Shown here: one piece after another, positions 54,541-63,719 of the stretch
Layout: each line of letters begins with the position of its first letter
Position numbering within the stretch: the first letter of the stretch is position 1
Assembly: GCA_036267255.1 (NCBI GenBank)
Contig: DATAWK010000025.1
Span: forward strand, 121,531 to 185,530
Reading direction: 5' to 3'
DNA length: 64,000 nucleotides
DNA from: DATAWK01 sp036267255
GTDB taxonomy: Bacteria; Acidobacteriota; Terriglobia; Terriglobales; Acidobacteriaceae
Translations under genes and position numbers: made by a program
Notes under the pieces: generated by a model
Seen by the model: the letters and a program-made list of their open reading frames with translations, nothing else
Told to the model about the DNA's origin: nothing
Database searches by the model: none

Positions 54541-55943
54541 GTCGAATAACAATGCGTCCGCTATCGCTCCGACTTCGATTGACGCTCTGGTATTTCGCCA
54601 TCCTTGTCGCTGGATTGCTGCTCTTCGCCGTATTGGTTCTGGCTGGGTTACAACATGCCATTCATCGCACTGTCGATCGCCAGCTACGCGATCACATTGC
54701 AGCCGTTCAAAAGATCCTTGTCGAAGACGCCAACGGAGGGGAGCCCCTTCTATCGCACGATCTGGCGGAAGATATCGAACTATCTCCCGGCTCCATTTTG
54801 CTGGAAGTCTGGAACTCCAATGGGAGCGTTGCCTATCGATCTCCGAACATGAACCGCATTGGCATATCGGACGCTATCCAGAAATCGACACAGCACGCCA
54901 TGACACGCAACTTCGGGCGGACCGCACTTCGTTTGCAGGTCCAGCAAGTGAAGGCTGGGCCTCACGCTTACACCGTTTTTGTCGCATTGCCCATCCATGA
55001 CTTCCAGGAATTGTTGCACCAGGTGCGCGGTCTGCTTTGGGCCACCGTCGCCCTGTTGTTGCTGCTCTCAGCAGGCGGCGGCTACTGGATTGCCCTGCGC
55101 GCGCTTCGCCCCATGACAACGATGATCGAAGCTGCGGAAGCCATCCAGCCTGCGGACCTCTCTACGCGGCTTGTTGTCCCACACACCGGTGATGAACTGG
55201 AGCGATTGGCCGTCACCTTAAACGCCATGCTGGATCGCATTGATGCAGGCTTCCGCCGCATTACGCAATTTACCGCAGACGCCTCTCACGAGCTGCGCAC
55301 TCCCATCGCATTGCTGCGCACGCGCACTGAGATTCTGCTGCGCCGTCCACGATCTTCTGACGAATATCGAGCGGCGCTCGAAGCCAACCTCGCCGATCTG
55401 GAACATACTTCCGTTGTCATCGGAAATTTGATGCTGCTAGCACGCAGCGATGCTGGCGCGGAAAGTCTGCATTTTGCGCGTCTCGATTTAAAACAACTGG
55501 TACAGACAACCTGCGATCTTGCGCGACCACTGGCCGAGGCCAAAGACATCTCCTGGTCGATCGAGCTGCCTCACACATCGATCTGGGTCCAGGCCGATGC
55601 GGACGCGCTACAGCGACTGCTACTCATTCTGCTGGACAATGCCGTTAAATACACGCCCTCCTCCGGCAGCGTAGCGATTTCTCTCACCCTGTCTGGGAAA
55701 GATGCCATCCTGACCGTGGAGGACAAGGGCATTGGCATTGCTGCAGAGGATTTGCCTCACATCTTTGAACGCTTTTATCGCGCCGACAAAGCGCGCACGC
55801 GTTCCACTGGCGGTGCCGGGCTGGGATTGGCTATTGGAAACTGGATCGCACAACAACACGGCGGCATGTTGACAGCGGAAAGCACACTATCGATTGGCTC
55901 CACGTTTCGTCTGACTCTCCCCAGCGTTCCCGCCGTGGATTGA
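54537..55943 (+). CDS. Membrane sensor histidine kinase
   Basis: A 468-residue kinase. Two membrane segments lie at about 14-37 and 163-183, flanking a periplasmic domain of about 125 residues. HAMP follows (LRPMTTMIEAAEAIQPADLSTRL), then the H-box DASHELRTPIALL, N-box LLDNAVKYTPSSG, and ATP loops DKGIGIAAEDLPHIFERFYR and GGAGLGLAI. The start at 54537 overlaps the response regulator stop. The signal is unknown. Confidence 0.93.
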   Translation: MSRITMRPLSLRLRLTLWYFAILVAGLLLFAVLVLAGLQHAIHRTVDRQLRDHIAAVQKILVEDANGGEPLLSHDLAEDIELSPGSILLEVWNSNGSVAYRSPNMNRIGISDAIQKSTQHAMTRNFGRTALRLQVQQVKAGPHAYTVFVALPIHDFQELLHQVRGLLWATVALLLLLSAGGGYWIALRALRPMTTMIEAAEAIQPADLSTRLVVPHTGDELERLAVTLNAMLDRIDAGFRRITQFTADASHELRTPIALLRTRTEILLRRPRSSDEYRAALEANLADLEHTSVVIGNLMLLARSDAGAESLHFARLDLKQLVQTTCDLARPLAEAKDISWSIELPHTSIWVQADADALQRLLLILLDNAVKYTPSSGSVAISLTLSGKDAILTVEDKGIGIAAEDLPHIFERFYRADKARTRSTGGAGLGLAIGNWIAQQHGGMLTAESTLSIGSTFRLTLPSVPAVD

Positions 55944-56333
55944 GCACAGAACGTCTCCTGAATAGCAATTCTCCCTGTAAGAATCAACACAATGTGCAGC
56001 ATCCATCAGGATGTAAGCAAGTTGTAAAGAAATTTTTACTCCGACTTTACCTTCCACTTGCCCCTCAGCACTTATATTGAAACGACAGGCAAGCGAATAT
56101 TCTCTCTCGTTTGTCCGAGTCAACCGGTAGCGGGGATTATGTATCCATCGAACCATGTAAACCGAGTTTTCCATCGGACAATACTGGGCTTGTTTGGAGT
56201 ACCTCCGCGCACATTCGTGCCAGCCGCATACCTTTATTCCCTCACTCAATTGATCTGTTGTTGACCTCCTGCCCTTCGCAACTTCCCGGCTAGACCCTGG
56301 CTCGTTTTCCCACATAGATAAAAGGAGTAGTTT
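55944..56333 (+). other. Long leader region of the TonB-dependent receptor gene
   Basis: A 390-base gap with no convincing open frame. It must carry the promoter and 5' leader of the TonB-dependent receptor gene and is AT-richer than its neighbours. I see no riboswitch that I can name and no strong hairpin. Confidence 0.5.
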
Positions 56334-59300
56334 ATGAAGCGCGTCTCTTTTCGCTTTGTTCGTCTTTGGCCATACTCGCTTTTTGTAATTCTGGCCGTAA
56401 TGCTGTCGTTTGTCTCTGCTGAAGCTCAGATCACCGGAGCATCCATTTCCGGCACGATTCGCGATGCCTCCGGCGCGGCCGTTCCTCAGGCGAAGATCAC
56501 AATTCACAATTTGGAAACGGGTGCGATACGCAAATTAACCAGCGATGAAACGGGCTATTACTCGGCACCCTCTGTCCCGATTGGCCATTATGAATTGACC
56601 GTGGAGAAGCCTGGATTCAGCACACAGTCCGAGACAGGCATCAACGTGGTGGTCGGCCAGAGCGCCATCATCGATCTCAGTCTTGCGGTAGGCAAAGTGG
56701 AGCAACAGGTCTCCGTTACGGATGTTCCACCAGCCCTCAACACTACGACACAACAAACTTCAGGACTGGTGAGCGCGCGCCAGGTAAAAGAGTTGCCGCT
56801 GAACGGCCGCAGCTATGACGAACTCATCACACTGAATCCGGCGACGGTGAACTACACGGGAGAACGCTCCGGCGCAATCGGCACATCCAACTCCTCTCCC
56901 GGGAACATGTTCGCTGTATCCGGTCATCGCCCGCAGGACAATCTCTATCTTCTGAATGGAGTAGAGTACACCGGCGCATCTGAGATCAATGTCACTCCGG
57001 GAGGCACCAGTGGCCAGTTACTGGGTGTTGATGCCGTGCGTGAATTCAATGTCGTTTCCGACACCTATGGCGCGGAGTACGGAAAAAGAACCGGGGCACA
57101 GATTCTTATTGCGACAGAATCCGGTACGAATGCGTTGCACGGAAGCGTTTTTGAATTCCTGCGTAACAGCGCACTCGATGCCCGCAATTACTTTGATCAG
57201 GGAAACATTCCAATTTTCCAACGGAATCAATTTGGCGGGGCGCTTGGCGGCCCACTTGTAAAAAACAAACTGCTACTCTTCGGCAACTATGAAGGCTACC
57301 GGCAAAACCTCGGATTGTCTGACGTGACGCTTGTTCCAGACAACGCATCTCGTGCTCAGGCAGTACCGAGCGTACAGCCACTGCTCGCCTTGTGGCCCGT
57401 GCAAAATGGACCGGAACTAGGCGGCGGCATTGCAGAAGCATACAGCCATCCTCTCCAGCGCATCCGCGAGGATTTTGGCACCACGCGTCTGGATAACAAT
57501 ATTTCCGCCACAGATTCTGCCTCTGCCGTTTATACCGTCGACGATAGCGCTGCACAAACACCCACCATCAACCCACTCAGTTCTGTAAATGAAACGTTGC
57601 GCGAACAGGTATTGAGTGCACAGGAGCAACATGTTTTCTCGCCTAGCGTACTCAATACGTTTCGAGGAGGCTTTTCTCGCGCTGGCTATTTCTTTACCGG
57701 AGAAGTACCAATCGACATTCCCGGCTGGGTTGCTGGCAATCCTATCGGTGCCGTGGTCGTTGGTGGTGGCACTGCTTTGAACGGCGCTTCGCAGATCAGT
57801 CTTGCCGGCACAAACGCCGGCAGCAATCTTCGCGCCGTGCGCAATCTCTTCACAGGGGATGATCACGTGTACATCTCACGCGGGAAAAATCAACTGGAAG
57901 CTGGCGCATGGCTCCAACGCATCCAATCCAACAGCAACCTGGCACAGTACCAAAACGGCCAGGCATCTTTTGGCAGCCTGAGTGCATTTCTGGAGGGTGA
58001 CGTCTCCACATTCACCGTGGTGCCCTCGCCAACGGAACTTGGCTGGCGTTCGCTGGAAGGCGCAGGGTTTGTGCAAGACTCAGTGCACCTGTGGCCGAAT
58101 TTTGAACTGCGGGCTGGCTTCCGCTTTGAATCTACCAATGGCTGGAATGAGGCGCAGGGCCGGGCTTCCAACTATGTGTTTGATTCTCAAGGCGCGCTTG
58201 AGACGGCCCCTCGCGTCGGTGACTCAGCGTTCATCATCAATCGAGCGAAGTTTTTGCCGGAACCGCGCATTGGCATTGCCTGGCAGCCAACACATAGCGA
58301 GAACACTGTCATCCATGCTGGCTTCGGCATCTACCGTGCACTGCTCGATAGTCTTGACTATCGTCTCGACCAGAACGCTCCATTTAATACCACGCAAACC
58401 TTAAAGAACGTGGATGTTTCGACACTGCACTTTGTTCCCGGAGCACCCGCGCCTCCTGGCAGCAAAGTTTCTCCCAGCGGTATTCAACCTGACTCTTACA
58501 CGCCAACATCTCTGTCTTACTCCTTCAACATCGAACAGAAAATTGCTCCCAATACTTCTCTCACCCTGGGGTATATCGGCTACCACGGGTATCATCAGAT
58601 TCTCTCCGAAGACGTGAACGAGCCAATTCCAACCATCTGCCCGGCATCGCCATGCCCTGCCACGTTGCCCGCTGGGACGGTTTATTATCCCCCAAACGCG
58701 TCGAATATAAATCCCGCGTTGGGTAGTAGCACCACGTGGACTTCCACTGGTATCAGTAACTACAACGCCCTCACTGTAGACGTGAATCGCCACTTTAGTA
58801 ATGGGCTGCAATTCCGCGGTGTTTATACCTTTGCAAAGAATCTGGATGATGGAACAGCTTGGAACAGCAGCGTCGGTGCAAACGCTCCAGGCTTCGTTAT
58901 GTACCCATCCAAACCGGGGTTGGATTATGGGTCTTCCAACACCGACATCCGGAACCTCGCCGTTATCAATGGCTCTTATGAACTTCCGATCGGGCATGAG
59001 AAGTTTTTTCTTGCCAACGCGAACCCCTGGGAGGAGAAATTTGTTGGCGGATGGACCGTGAGCGAGATCACCACCCTGCAATCGGGTTTCCCATTCACAC
59101 CCCAACTGGGCTTTAACCCTTCGAATAACGGGGATAGCCGCAACCCTGTACGTCCGTCTGTAAACCCGAACTTTCGTGGCAATGTTATCCAGGGAGGCCC
59201 CACACAATACTTCAACCCAGCGGCTTTCATCGTTCCGGCCAATGGCACATACGGTAACCTGGGACGCAACACTCTCACCGGCCCTGGACTGTCCGAACTG

Positions 59301-59516
59301 GACCTATCCTTGCGAAAGAACACCGCTATCTCGGAAAAAGTGAATCTTCAATTCCGGAGTGAATTCTTCAATATCCTGAACCACACAAACTTCGGAACTC
59401 CGAATACGGTGGTCTACTCATCCAATTCGTCCACACCATCGCCCACAGCCGGACTTATCACGGACACGGCGACGACATCCCGACAGATTCAGTTTGGAAT
59501 GAAGCTTCTGTTTTAG
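56334..59516 (+). CDS. Oar-like TonB-dependent receptor with carboxypeptidase-like regulatory domain
   Basis: A 1060-residue outer-membrane protein. A signal peptide ends near SAEAQ (residue 32). A carboxypeptidase regulatory-like domain covers about 33-115 (ISGTIRDASGAAVPQAKITI, YELTVEKPGFS). The plug follows (QVKELPLNGRSYDELI, GVDAVREFNVVSDTYGAEYGKRTGAQ), and then a long barrel ending in an aromatic residue (QFGMKLLF). The layout matches acidobacterial Oar-type receptors, thought to take up complex carbohydrates. AAAGGAG lies 7-8 bases before the ATG. The tRNA-Pro gene follows on the other strand. Confidence 0.92.
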   Translation: MKRVSFRFVRLWPYSLFVILAVMLSFVSAEAQITGASISGTIRDASGAAVPQAKITIHNLETGAIRKLTSDETGYYSAPSVPIGHYELTVEKPGFSTQSETGINVVVGQSAIIDLSLAVGKVEQQVSVTDVPPALNTTTQQTSGLVSARQVKELPLNGRSYDELITLNPATVNYTGERSGAIGTSNSSPGNMFAVSGHRPQDNLYLLNGVEYTGASEINVTPGGTSGQLLGVDAVREFNVVSDTYGAEYGKRTGAQILIATESGTNALHGSVFEFLRNSALDARNYFDQGNIPIFQRNQFGGALGGPLVKNKLLLFGNYEGYRQNLGLSDVTLVPDNASRAQAVPSVQPLLALWPVQNGPELGGGIAEAYSHPLQRIREDFGTTRLDNNISATDSASAVYTVDDSAAQTPTINPLSSVNETLREQVLSAQEQHVFSPSVLNTFRGGFSRAGYFFTGEVPIDIPGWVAGNPIGAVVVGGGTALNGASQISLAGTNAGSNLRAVRNLFTGDDHVYISRGKNQLEAGAWLQRIQSNSNLAQYQNGQASFGSLSAFLEGDVSTFTVVPSPTELGWRSLEGAGFVQDSVHLWPNFELRAGFRFESTNGWNEAQGRASNYVFDSQGALETAPRVGDSAFIINRAKFLPEPRIGIAWQPTHSENTVIHAGFGIYRALLDSLDYRLDQNAPFNTTQTLKNVDVSTLHFVPGAPAPPGSKVSPSGIQPDSYTPTSLSYSFNIEQKIAPNTSLTLGYIGYHGYHQILSEDVNEPIPTICPASPCPATLPAGTVYYPPNASNINPALGSSTTWTSTGISNYNALTVDVNRHFSNGLQFRGVYTFAKNLDDGTAWNSSVGANAPGFVMYPSKPGLDYGSSNTDIRNLAVINGSYELPIGHEKFFLANANPWEEKFVGGWTVSEITTLQSGFPFTPQLGFNPSNNGDSRNPVRPSVNPNFRGNVIQGGPTQYFNPAAFIVPANGTYGNLGRNTLTGPGLSELDLSLRKNTAISEKVNLQFRSEFFNILNHTNFGTPNTVVYSSNSSTPSPTAGLITDTATTSRQIQFGMKLLF

Positions 59517-59580
59517 GATTGGTGGGCAGTTTCCACTCGCAGGAGGGAAGGATGATTCTTTTCCTCTTGCGGAATACCAA

Positions 59581-59657
59581 TGGTCGGGGCGGAGGGATTC
59601 GAACCCCCGACCCTCTGCTCCCAAAGCAGATGCGCTACCAGACTGCGCTACGCCCCG
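59581..59657 (-). tRNA. tRNA-Pro (anticodon TGG)
   Basis: 77 bases on the minus strand including an encoded CCA. The acceptor CGGGGCG pairs with CGCCCCG. The anticodon loop TTTGGGA lies between TCTGC and GCAGA, giving anticodon TGG. The T-loop TTCGAAT is present. Confidence 0.96.
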
Positions 59658-59730
59658 ACATCTCTATGAATTGTACCGTAGCAGCGGCAGTTCCTAAGCC
59701 CCATGCTTCCGCTCGGTCTCGATTGCCACA

Positions 59731-60264
59731 TTACAGATATCCATAATCCCGCAGCAGCACAATCAGCCCGATCAAAACCAGAATCGGCAGAGCGAAGATC
59801 GCCAGAATCACCAGTGCTATCAGCAGCAGAAAGATCCAATCTTTCCAGGTGTGTTGTCGCGGCTCATGGACATGGCGCACCAGCAGCGCGTAATTTCTGC
59901 GATTGGCCTTCCAGGCTATGTCGAAGGCGTCACCAAGAATTGGAATGGAGCCGACCAGCACATCGATAGCAATGTTGACCGCCATGCGAATCAGCGCGAC
60001 ATACGGTACGCCACGAATCCATGCCGCCAGCAATAGAATGCACGAAGCGATCCCGACCATCACATCACCGAGTCCGGGAACCAGGCCGATGATCGCATCC
60101 AGACCAAAGCGGATCGATGTTCCGGGGATACGCAACCAGTCGTCCAACAGGTGCGCCAGCAGATCGAGATTTTCATCGGACCACGCGCGTGACTTTGGAG
60201 CCATGCGTCGTGGCAAAATCTCTGGACTGCCCGGAGTGTTGCGCGACGGATTACCGATCGGCAT
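59731..60264 (-). CDS. DUF4112 family membrane protein
   Basis: A 177-residue protein from the ATG at 60264. The central block is FGLDAIIGLVPGLGDVMVGIASC and VGSIPILGDAFDIAWKANRRN, the two glycine/aspartate loops of DUF4112. A hydrophobic stretch closes the protein (about 140-172, WIFLLLIALVILAIFALPILVLIG). Function is unknown. The longer frame begins with a TTG eight codons upstream. It lies between two tRNA genes. Confidence 0.85.
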   Translation of the reverse strand: MPIGNPSRNTPGSPEILPRRMAPKSRAWSDENLDLLAHLLDDWLRIPGTSIRFGLDAIIGLVPGLGDVMVGIASCILLLAAWIRGVPYVALIRMAVNIAIDVLVGSIPILGDAFDIAWKANRRNYALLVRHVHEPRQHTWKDWIFLLLIALVILAIFALPILVLIGLIVLLRDYGYL

Positions 60265-60331
60265 AGATTCCAACTCTCCTCTAACCAACCCTGACGGATG
60301 CTACAATCGTACTTCGGAAGTTGATTTTTAC

Positions 60332-60407
60332 GGCGGCTATAGTTCAGTGGCAGAACGCCGGTCTGTGGCACCGGATGTCGTGGGTTCGACCCCCACTAGC
60401 CGCCCCA
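60332..60407 (+). tRNA. tRNA-His (anticodon GTG)
   Basis: 76 bases including the encoded CCA. The acceptor GCGGCTA (60333-60339) pairs with TAGCCGC, and the extra 5' G at 60332 faces C73, the hallmark of tRNA-His. The anticodon loop CTGTGGC lies between CCGGT and ACCGG. A TACAAT hexamer at about 60302 could be its -10 element. Confidence 0.97.
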
Positions 60408-60468
60408 AACGTTGCAGAATTGGCATCATAAAACTTGCCGGGTTCATCCCGCGCAGTACTTCCTGCGA

Positions 60469-61584
60469 ATGCGCCAATCTCAAGCTACCTCACAAGTCTC
60501 ACCGGACAATCAGAAATCCAGCTTCTCCTCGCTGACTCTCGACCCTGCATGGTTTACCCCTTTTGTTCCCCGCCGCTTTCTGGGACAGACAATTAGCCAG
60601 CCGGATGCACAGACGCTGCTGGCAAATTTTCTTCCACGCCGCATCCATCTTCCAGAACCAGAGAGTGTGCTTGTCCCCGTCGATGCCGTCACCCGGAGCC
60701 CCGTCCTGTGTCACTGCCATTGGCAGCCTGAGCCGGTTCGCAAGCAGCGCATGACGTTGCTTCTGCTGCATGGGCTGGAGGGATCGTCGCAGTCTCAATA
60801 TATGTTGGGCAACACCGACAAGGCCCGGCAAGCCGGATGGAATGTCATCCGCATGAACATGCGCAACTGCGGAGGCACGGAGAATTTAGCCCCCACTCTC
60901 TACCACTCCGGTCTTTCAGGAGATGTCGCAGCAGTAGCAAAATATTTTATTGAACGTGAACAGCTCCAGGCAGTCGCGCTGGTCGGCTACTCGATGGGCG
61001 GCAACATGGTGCTCAAGTGTGCTGCCGAATCTGGAACGAACCCGCCAGCATGGCTGCGCGCCGTTGTTGGCGTATCTCCGGCCATTGATCTTGCCCCCAG
61101 CGCCGATGAACTGCACACTCCGCGCAATCGCGTCTATGAATGGAATTTTCTGCAGAACATGCTGCGGCGTTATCGCGTCAAGGCCAAGCTGTTTCCCGAT
61201 CATTTTTCACTGGAAAACTGCAGACGGGTGCACAGCATACGCACCTTTGACGAATACATCGTCTCGCCGAATTGCGGCTTTCTCGGTGCAGATGATTATT
61301 ATTACCGCGCAGCAGCAGCGCGCGTCATCGACAGCATCACCGTACCCACGCTCATCCTGAACGCACTGGACGATCCCTTCATCCGTCTAACGTCAGAGAC
61401 ACGAAGCAAAATCCTGGGCAATCCTGCCATAACCTTCATGGAAACGACACACGGCGGCCACTGTGCTTTCCTTGCACAGCCTACCGGTACGTATGACGGC
61501 TATTGGGCAGAGCAGACCCTGATTGGCTTTATCGCGGCGCAGATCGATGGTGAAAGCATTGCAAATGTGAAAGCGGGTTTCTGA
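60469..61584 (+). CDS. YheT-type alpha/beta hydrolase
   Basis: A 371-residue hydrolase from the ATG at 60469. S175 in GYSMGG is the nucleophile, LLLHGLEGSSQSQYM carries the oxyanion HGLEG, and THGGHCAFL supplies the catalytic His. NMRNCGGTENLAPTLYHSGLSGD is characteristic of the YheT/ABHD1-3 group. The natural substrate is unknown. The next gene starts 2 bases after the stop, implying an operon. Confidence 0.9.
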   Translation: MRQSQATSQVSPDNQKSSFSSLTLDPAWFTPFVPRRFLGQTISQPDAQTLLANFLPRRIHLPEPESVLVPVDAVTRSPVLCHCHWQPEPVRKQRMTLLLLHGLEGSSQSQYMLGNTDKARQAGWNVIRMNMRNCGGTENLAPTLYHSGLSGDVAAVAKYFIEREQLQAVALVGYSMGGNMVLKCAAESGTNPPAWLRAVVGVSPAIDLAPSADELHTPRNRVYEWNFLQNMLRRYRVKAKLFPDHFSLENCRRVHSIRTFDEYIVSPNCGFLGADDYYYRAAAARVIDSITVPTLILNALDDPFIRLTSETRSKILGNPAITFMETTHGGHCAFLAQPTGTYDGYWAEQTLIGFIAAQIDGESIANVKAGF

Positions 61585-61586
61585 CG

Positions 61587-62174
61587 ATGGATGCCGACTG
61601 GTCCGTTGAATGCGGAGCCGACGATCCTCTGGTCGTCATTCCCTGGAAAAATGTAACTGGAACAGTTACCTATATTGATCTGCGTGCCCGTTCCGATATC
61701 GAAGATGCACTCAAGGAAATTCCAGAGGTTGTGCTGTATCCCACGCTGGCAATAGCCTTGCGTCTCTGGAACCAAGCCAGTTCCCCCGTCTACACTGCCA
61801 AGTGTGACGTCTGGATGTATCCAGCAAATCTCTTTGACGCGGAAGACCTCCCCGACTTCGCCTTCGCTCAGGGGTGCTATGTCGATTTAATCCAGACCGA
61901 ATCCGATATTTTTGCCAGCTTCCCTGCTGCAGAAATGCAGCTGCGCCAGTGGACGGAGGCGGCTCGCTCCATCGCCATACCGGACGCGCGGTGCGAATGG
62001 ACGCTTCGCAGAGCGCTGATTTTTCCTCTCGGCGAAGTGCCCGGAGATGAGCCACTCAAAGGCTTTGCGACCACGCTCTATGTCTGGGGATATGGCGCAT
62101 CTACCCAGGCTGCGGCCGCTTCCTGGGCCAAAGCGCTGGAGCATCTCATCGCCCCGGTGCTCGCTTTACAGTAG
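61587..62174 (+). CDS. Conserved-looking hypothetical protein
   Basis: A 195-residue soluble, acidic protein without signal peptide or membrane segment. It starts 2 bases after the YheT-like gene, so the pair is translationally coupled. Stretches such as VVLYPTLAIALRLWNQASSPVYTAKCDVW and GFATTLYVWGYGAST look well folded. I do not recognise a family. Confidence 0.75.
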   Translation: MDADWSVECGADDPLVVIPWKNVTGTVTYIDLRARSDIEDALKEIPEVVLYPTLAIALRLWNQASSPVYTAKCDVWMYPANLFDAEDLPDFAFAQGCYVDLIQTESDIFASFPAAEMQLRQWTEAARSIAIPDARCEWTLRRALIFPLGEVPGDEPLKGFATTLYVWGYGASTQAAAASWAKALEHLIAPVLALQ

Positions 62175-62281
62175 GTTGTATCGTATGAAATTAACAAAGA
62201 TCTGGCGCTTTTTCTCTTGCCTCACCCGCCTGCAGGCAGTACCGTACGGGTGTATTTCGATTCCAATCAGGAGAACCCATC

Positions 62282-62476
62282 ATGGCCATGGATTTAGAAG
62301 GAATGCTGGACGCTGCAAAACAAAAGATTGTGGATGCTGCGACTGAAAAATTCGGCGCTTCCGCAACACCGATTGCAGAAGAAGTAGCTGAAAAGACCGA
62401 AGAAGTAGTTGCAGGCAAACTAGGCGTCAACATTCACGGCAGCGGCACGCCGGGCTCCGGTACCTCCAACGGCTAA
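62282..62476 (+). CDS. Small helical protein, hypothetical
   Basis: A 64-residue protein with a good ribosome site (AGGAG, 9 bases before the ATG). Residues about 3-50 are charged and alanine-rich, predicted helical (LEGMLDAAKQKIVDAATEKFG, IAEEVAEKTEEVVAGKL). The tail is Gly/Ser-rich (GSGTPGSGTSNG). Short proteins of this type occur as stress or antitoxin-like factors, but nothing here proves that. Confidence 0.65.
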   Translation: MAMDLEGMLDAAKQKIVDAATEKFGASATPIAEEVAEKTEEVVAGKLGVNIHGSGTPGSGTSNG

Positions 62477-62565
62477 CCTGACGCGCAGTAACCCGTGGTA
62501 GCACAAACAACCCGGCTCGTTCGCTCTCTGGAACGCTACAATAGAGCCACAGGAAAGCCCTGTGC

Positions 62566-62642
62566 GGGCGAGTAGCTCAATCGGATAGAGCACCGGCCTT
62601 CTAAGCCGGGGGTTGTGGGTTCGATTCCCGCCTCGCCCACCA
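62566..62642 (+). tRNA. tRNA-Arg (anticodon TCT)
   Basis: 77 bases with an encoded CCA. The acceptor GGGCGAG pairs with CTCGCCC, and the anticodon loop CTTCTAA lies between CCGGC and GCCGG, giving TCT. A TACAAT hexamer about 25 bases upstream may be its -10. The DNA just beyond its 3' end contains integrase remains, so it is a likely integration target. Confidence 0.96.
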
Positions 62643-62993
62643 TATAGATTGAATGATCTGCGAGTTTGATAGTTCATCTTACTTTTCTGATTCTAGACAT
62701 TTTTGTAGATACCAGAAACCTTGTCGCTCGCCACATTCCAAAATTCTGTTGCGATGAGCCAGTTACTCGAAGCAGCATTCGGGCGAAGCGCAATCATATG
62801 TCCGATCGAATCGACACTTCGCGGATTGTGATGCCTTCCGAAAAACAGTCTCGCTCGATTACGTTGAACTACTGGGGTTCTAACTGCAGCCTGGCGAGAG
62901 CGCGAATGCATGGGCTCCACCTCGTTTCGCGACTAGTGCAAGCAATTGTGTGGGGCCATTTCGACGGCGGCGGAATCCCGATCTACACAGGGA
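62643..62993. other. Unassigned sequence between tRNA-Arg and integrase remnant
   Basis: 351 bases with no convincing gene. Short open frames occur on both strands (for example 62666-63025 plus, 62693-62920 minus), but none has a ribosome site or recognisable protein. It may be decayed element DNA. I could not find a second copy of the tRNA 3' end here. Confidence 0.5.
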
Positions 62994-63240
62994 TCATTGG
63001 GCAGCCAAGGATGAGTCAAGCATAAGTACTGCCTGCTTCTTGGCTTCCGCCCGGGTATGGCTGTACCTTTCTTTCATCTTTACGGAAAGGTGTGCCTGAG
63101 ATCGTGCCAGCGGCATTAGACTTTCGCGGTCTCTTTCGCATTCTGCCAGGCGACCTTCCATGATCCGATAGGCACGTCTGGCTTGGCGTTATAGGCTACC
63201 CAAGCACGCGGAAGTCGGCCAAGGCACGGCAGTTTGTGGA
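62994..63240 (-). pseudogene. Degenerate tyrosine recombinase (integrase) C-terminus
   Basis: Minus-strand translation gives PDVPIGSWKVAWQNAKETAKV, a stop codon, then CRWHDLRHTF, which is the catalytic RHDLRHTF region of phage-type integrases. In another frame the sequence resumes as HLSVKMKERYSHTRAEAKKQ, the C-terminal block with the nucleophilic Tyr. About 20-25 residues normally separating the two blocks are missing. No N-terminal part is present. It sits next to tRNA-Arg, as expected for an integrative element. Confidence 0.8.
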
Positions 63241-63306
63241 ACGGGTTGTGGAATGGATCGATCTCACGAGGATGGGATGAGAGGCTACAGACCAGTCAGC
63301 GCTAGG

Positions 63307-63719
63307 ACGGCGCGCAGCCAGACCCGCGGTGCCTCCGCCCACAATCACGACCGAGCTTGGACCCTCCGTTCCGCGATTGTGCGCCGGTGGCGGGACCTTC
63401 TCACGAACAAAATCTTGCCGCTCAATCTTTCCACTCGCTAACAAGGGACCAGATCAAGAGCCGGTGCCCGCAGTGCCTCGCCATTTTCGGGACCTGAAAC
63501 AGGCATGATGCGATGCCAGGGACAGCGCACGGTGTCACCGACGATTAAGCCTTCTGCGAGCGGGCCGCCGTAGTGGGGTACAGTGGGCGCCGATGGCAAA
63601 GAATCCGTCACACGGCGGCCCAGAACTAATTCTTCGCCGTCGGGCTGGCCCCATATCATGCAGCCATCGCGGAGATCGAAGATGGTGGCGGTACTATTTC
63701 TTCTGCGCAATCGAGGCAT
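63307..63719 (-). pseudogene. Frameshifted Rieske/FAD-dependent oxidoreductase fragment (AIFM3-like ferredoxin reductase)
   Basis: Reading the minus strand across frames recovers one protein: IFDLRDGCMIWGQPDGEEL, then DGFFAIGAHCT, then HYGGPLAEGLIVGDTVRCPWH, then HACFRSRNGE, GEALRAPALD, and ERQDFVREKVPPP followed by SSVVIVGGGTAGLAA. These are a Rieske CTH...CPWHH cluster domain and the start of an FAD-binding Rossmann domain. At least four small indels separate the pieces, and the reductase is cut off after about 15 Rossmann residues. It begins inside the end of the redoxin gene. Confidence 0.75.

Noticed and set aside
62666..63025. 119-residue plus-strand open frame after tRNA-Arg
   Set aside because: No ribosome site and no recognisable protein; it runs over integrase remains on the opposite strand.
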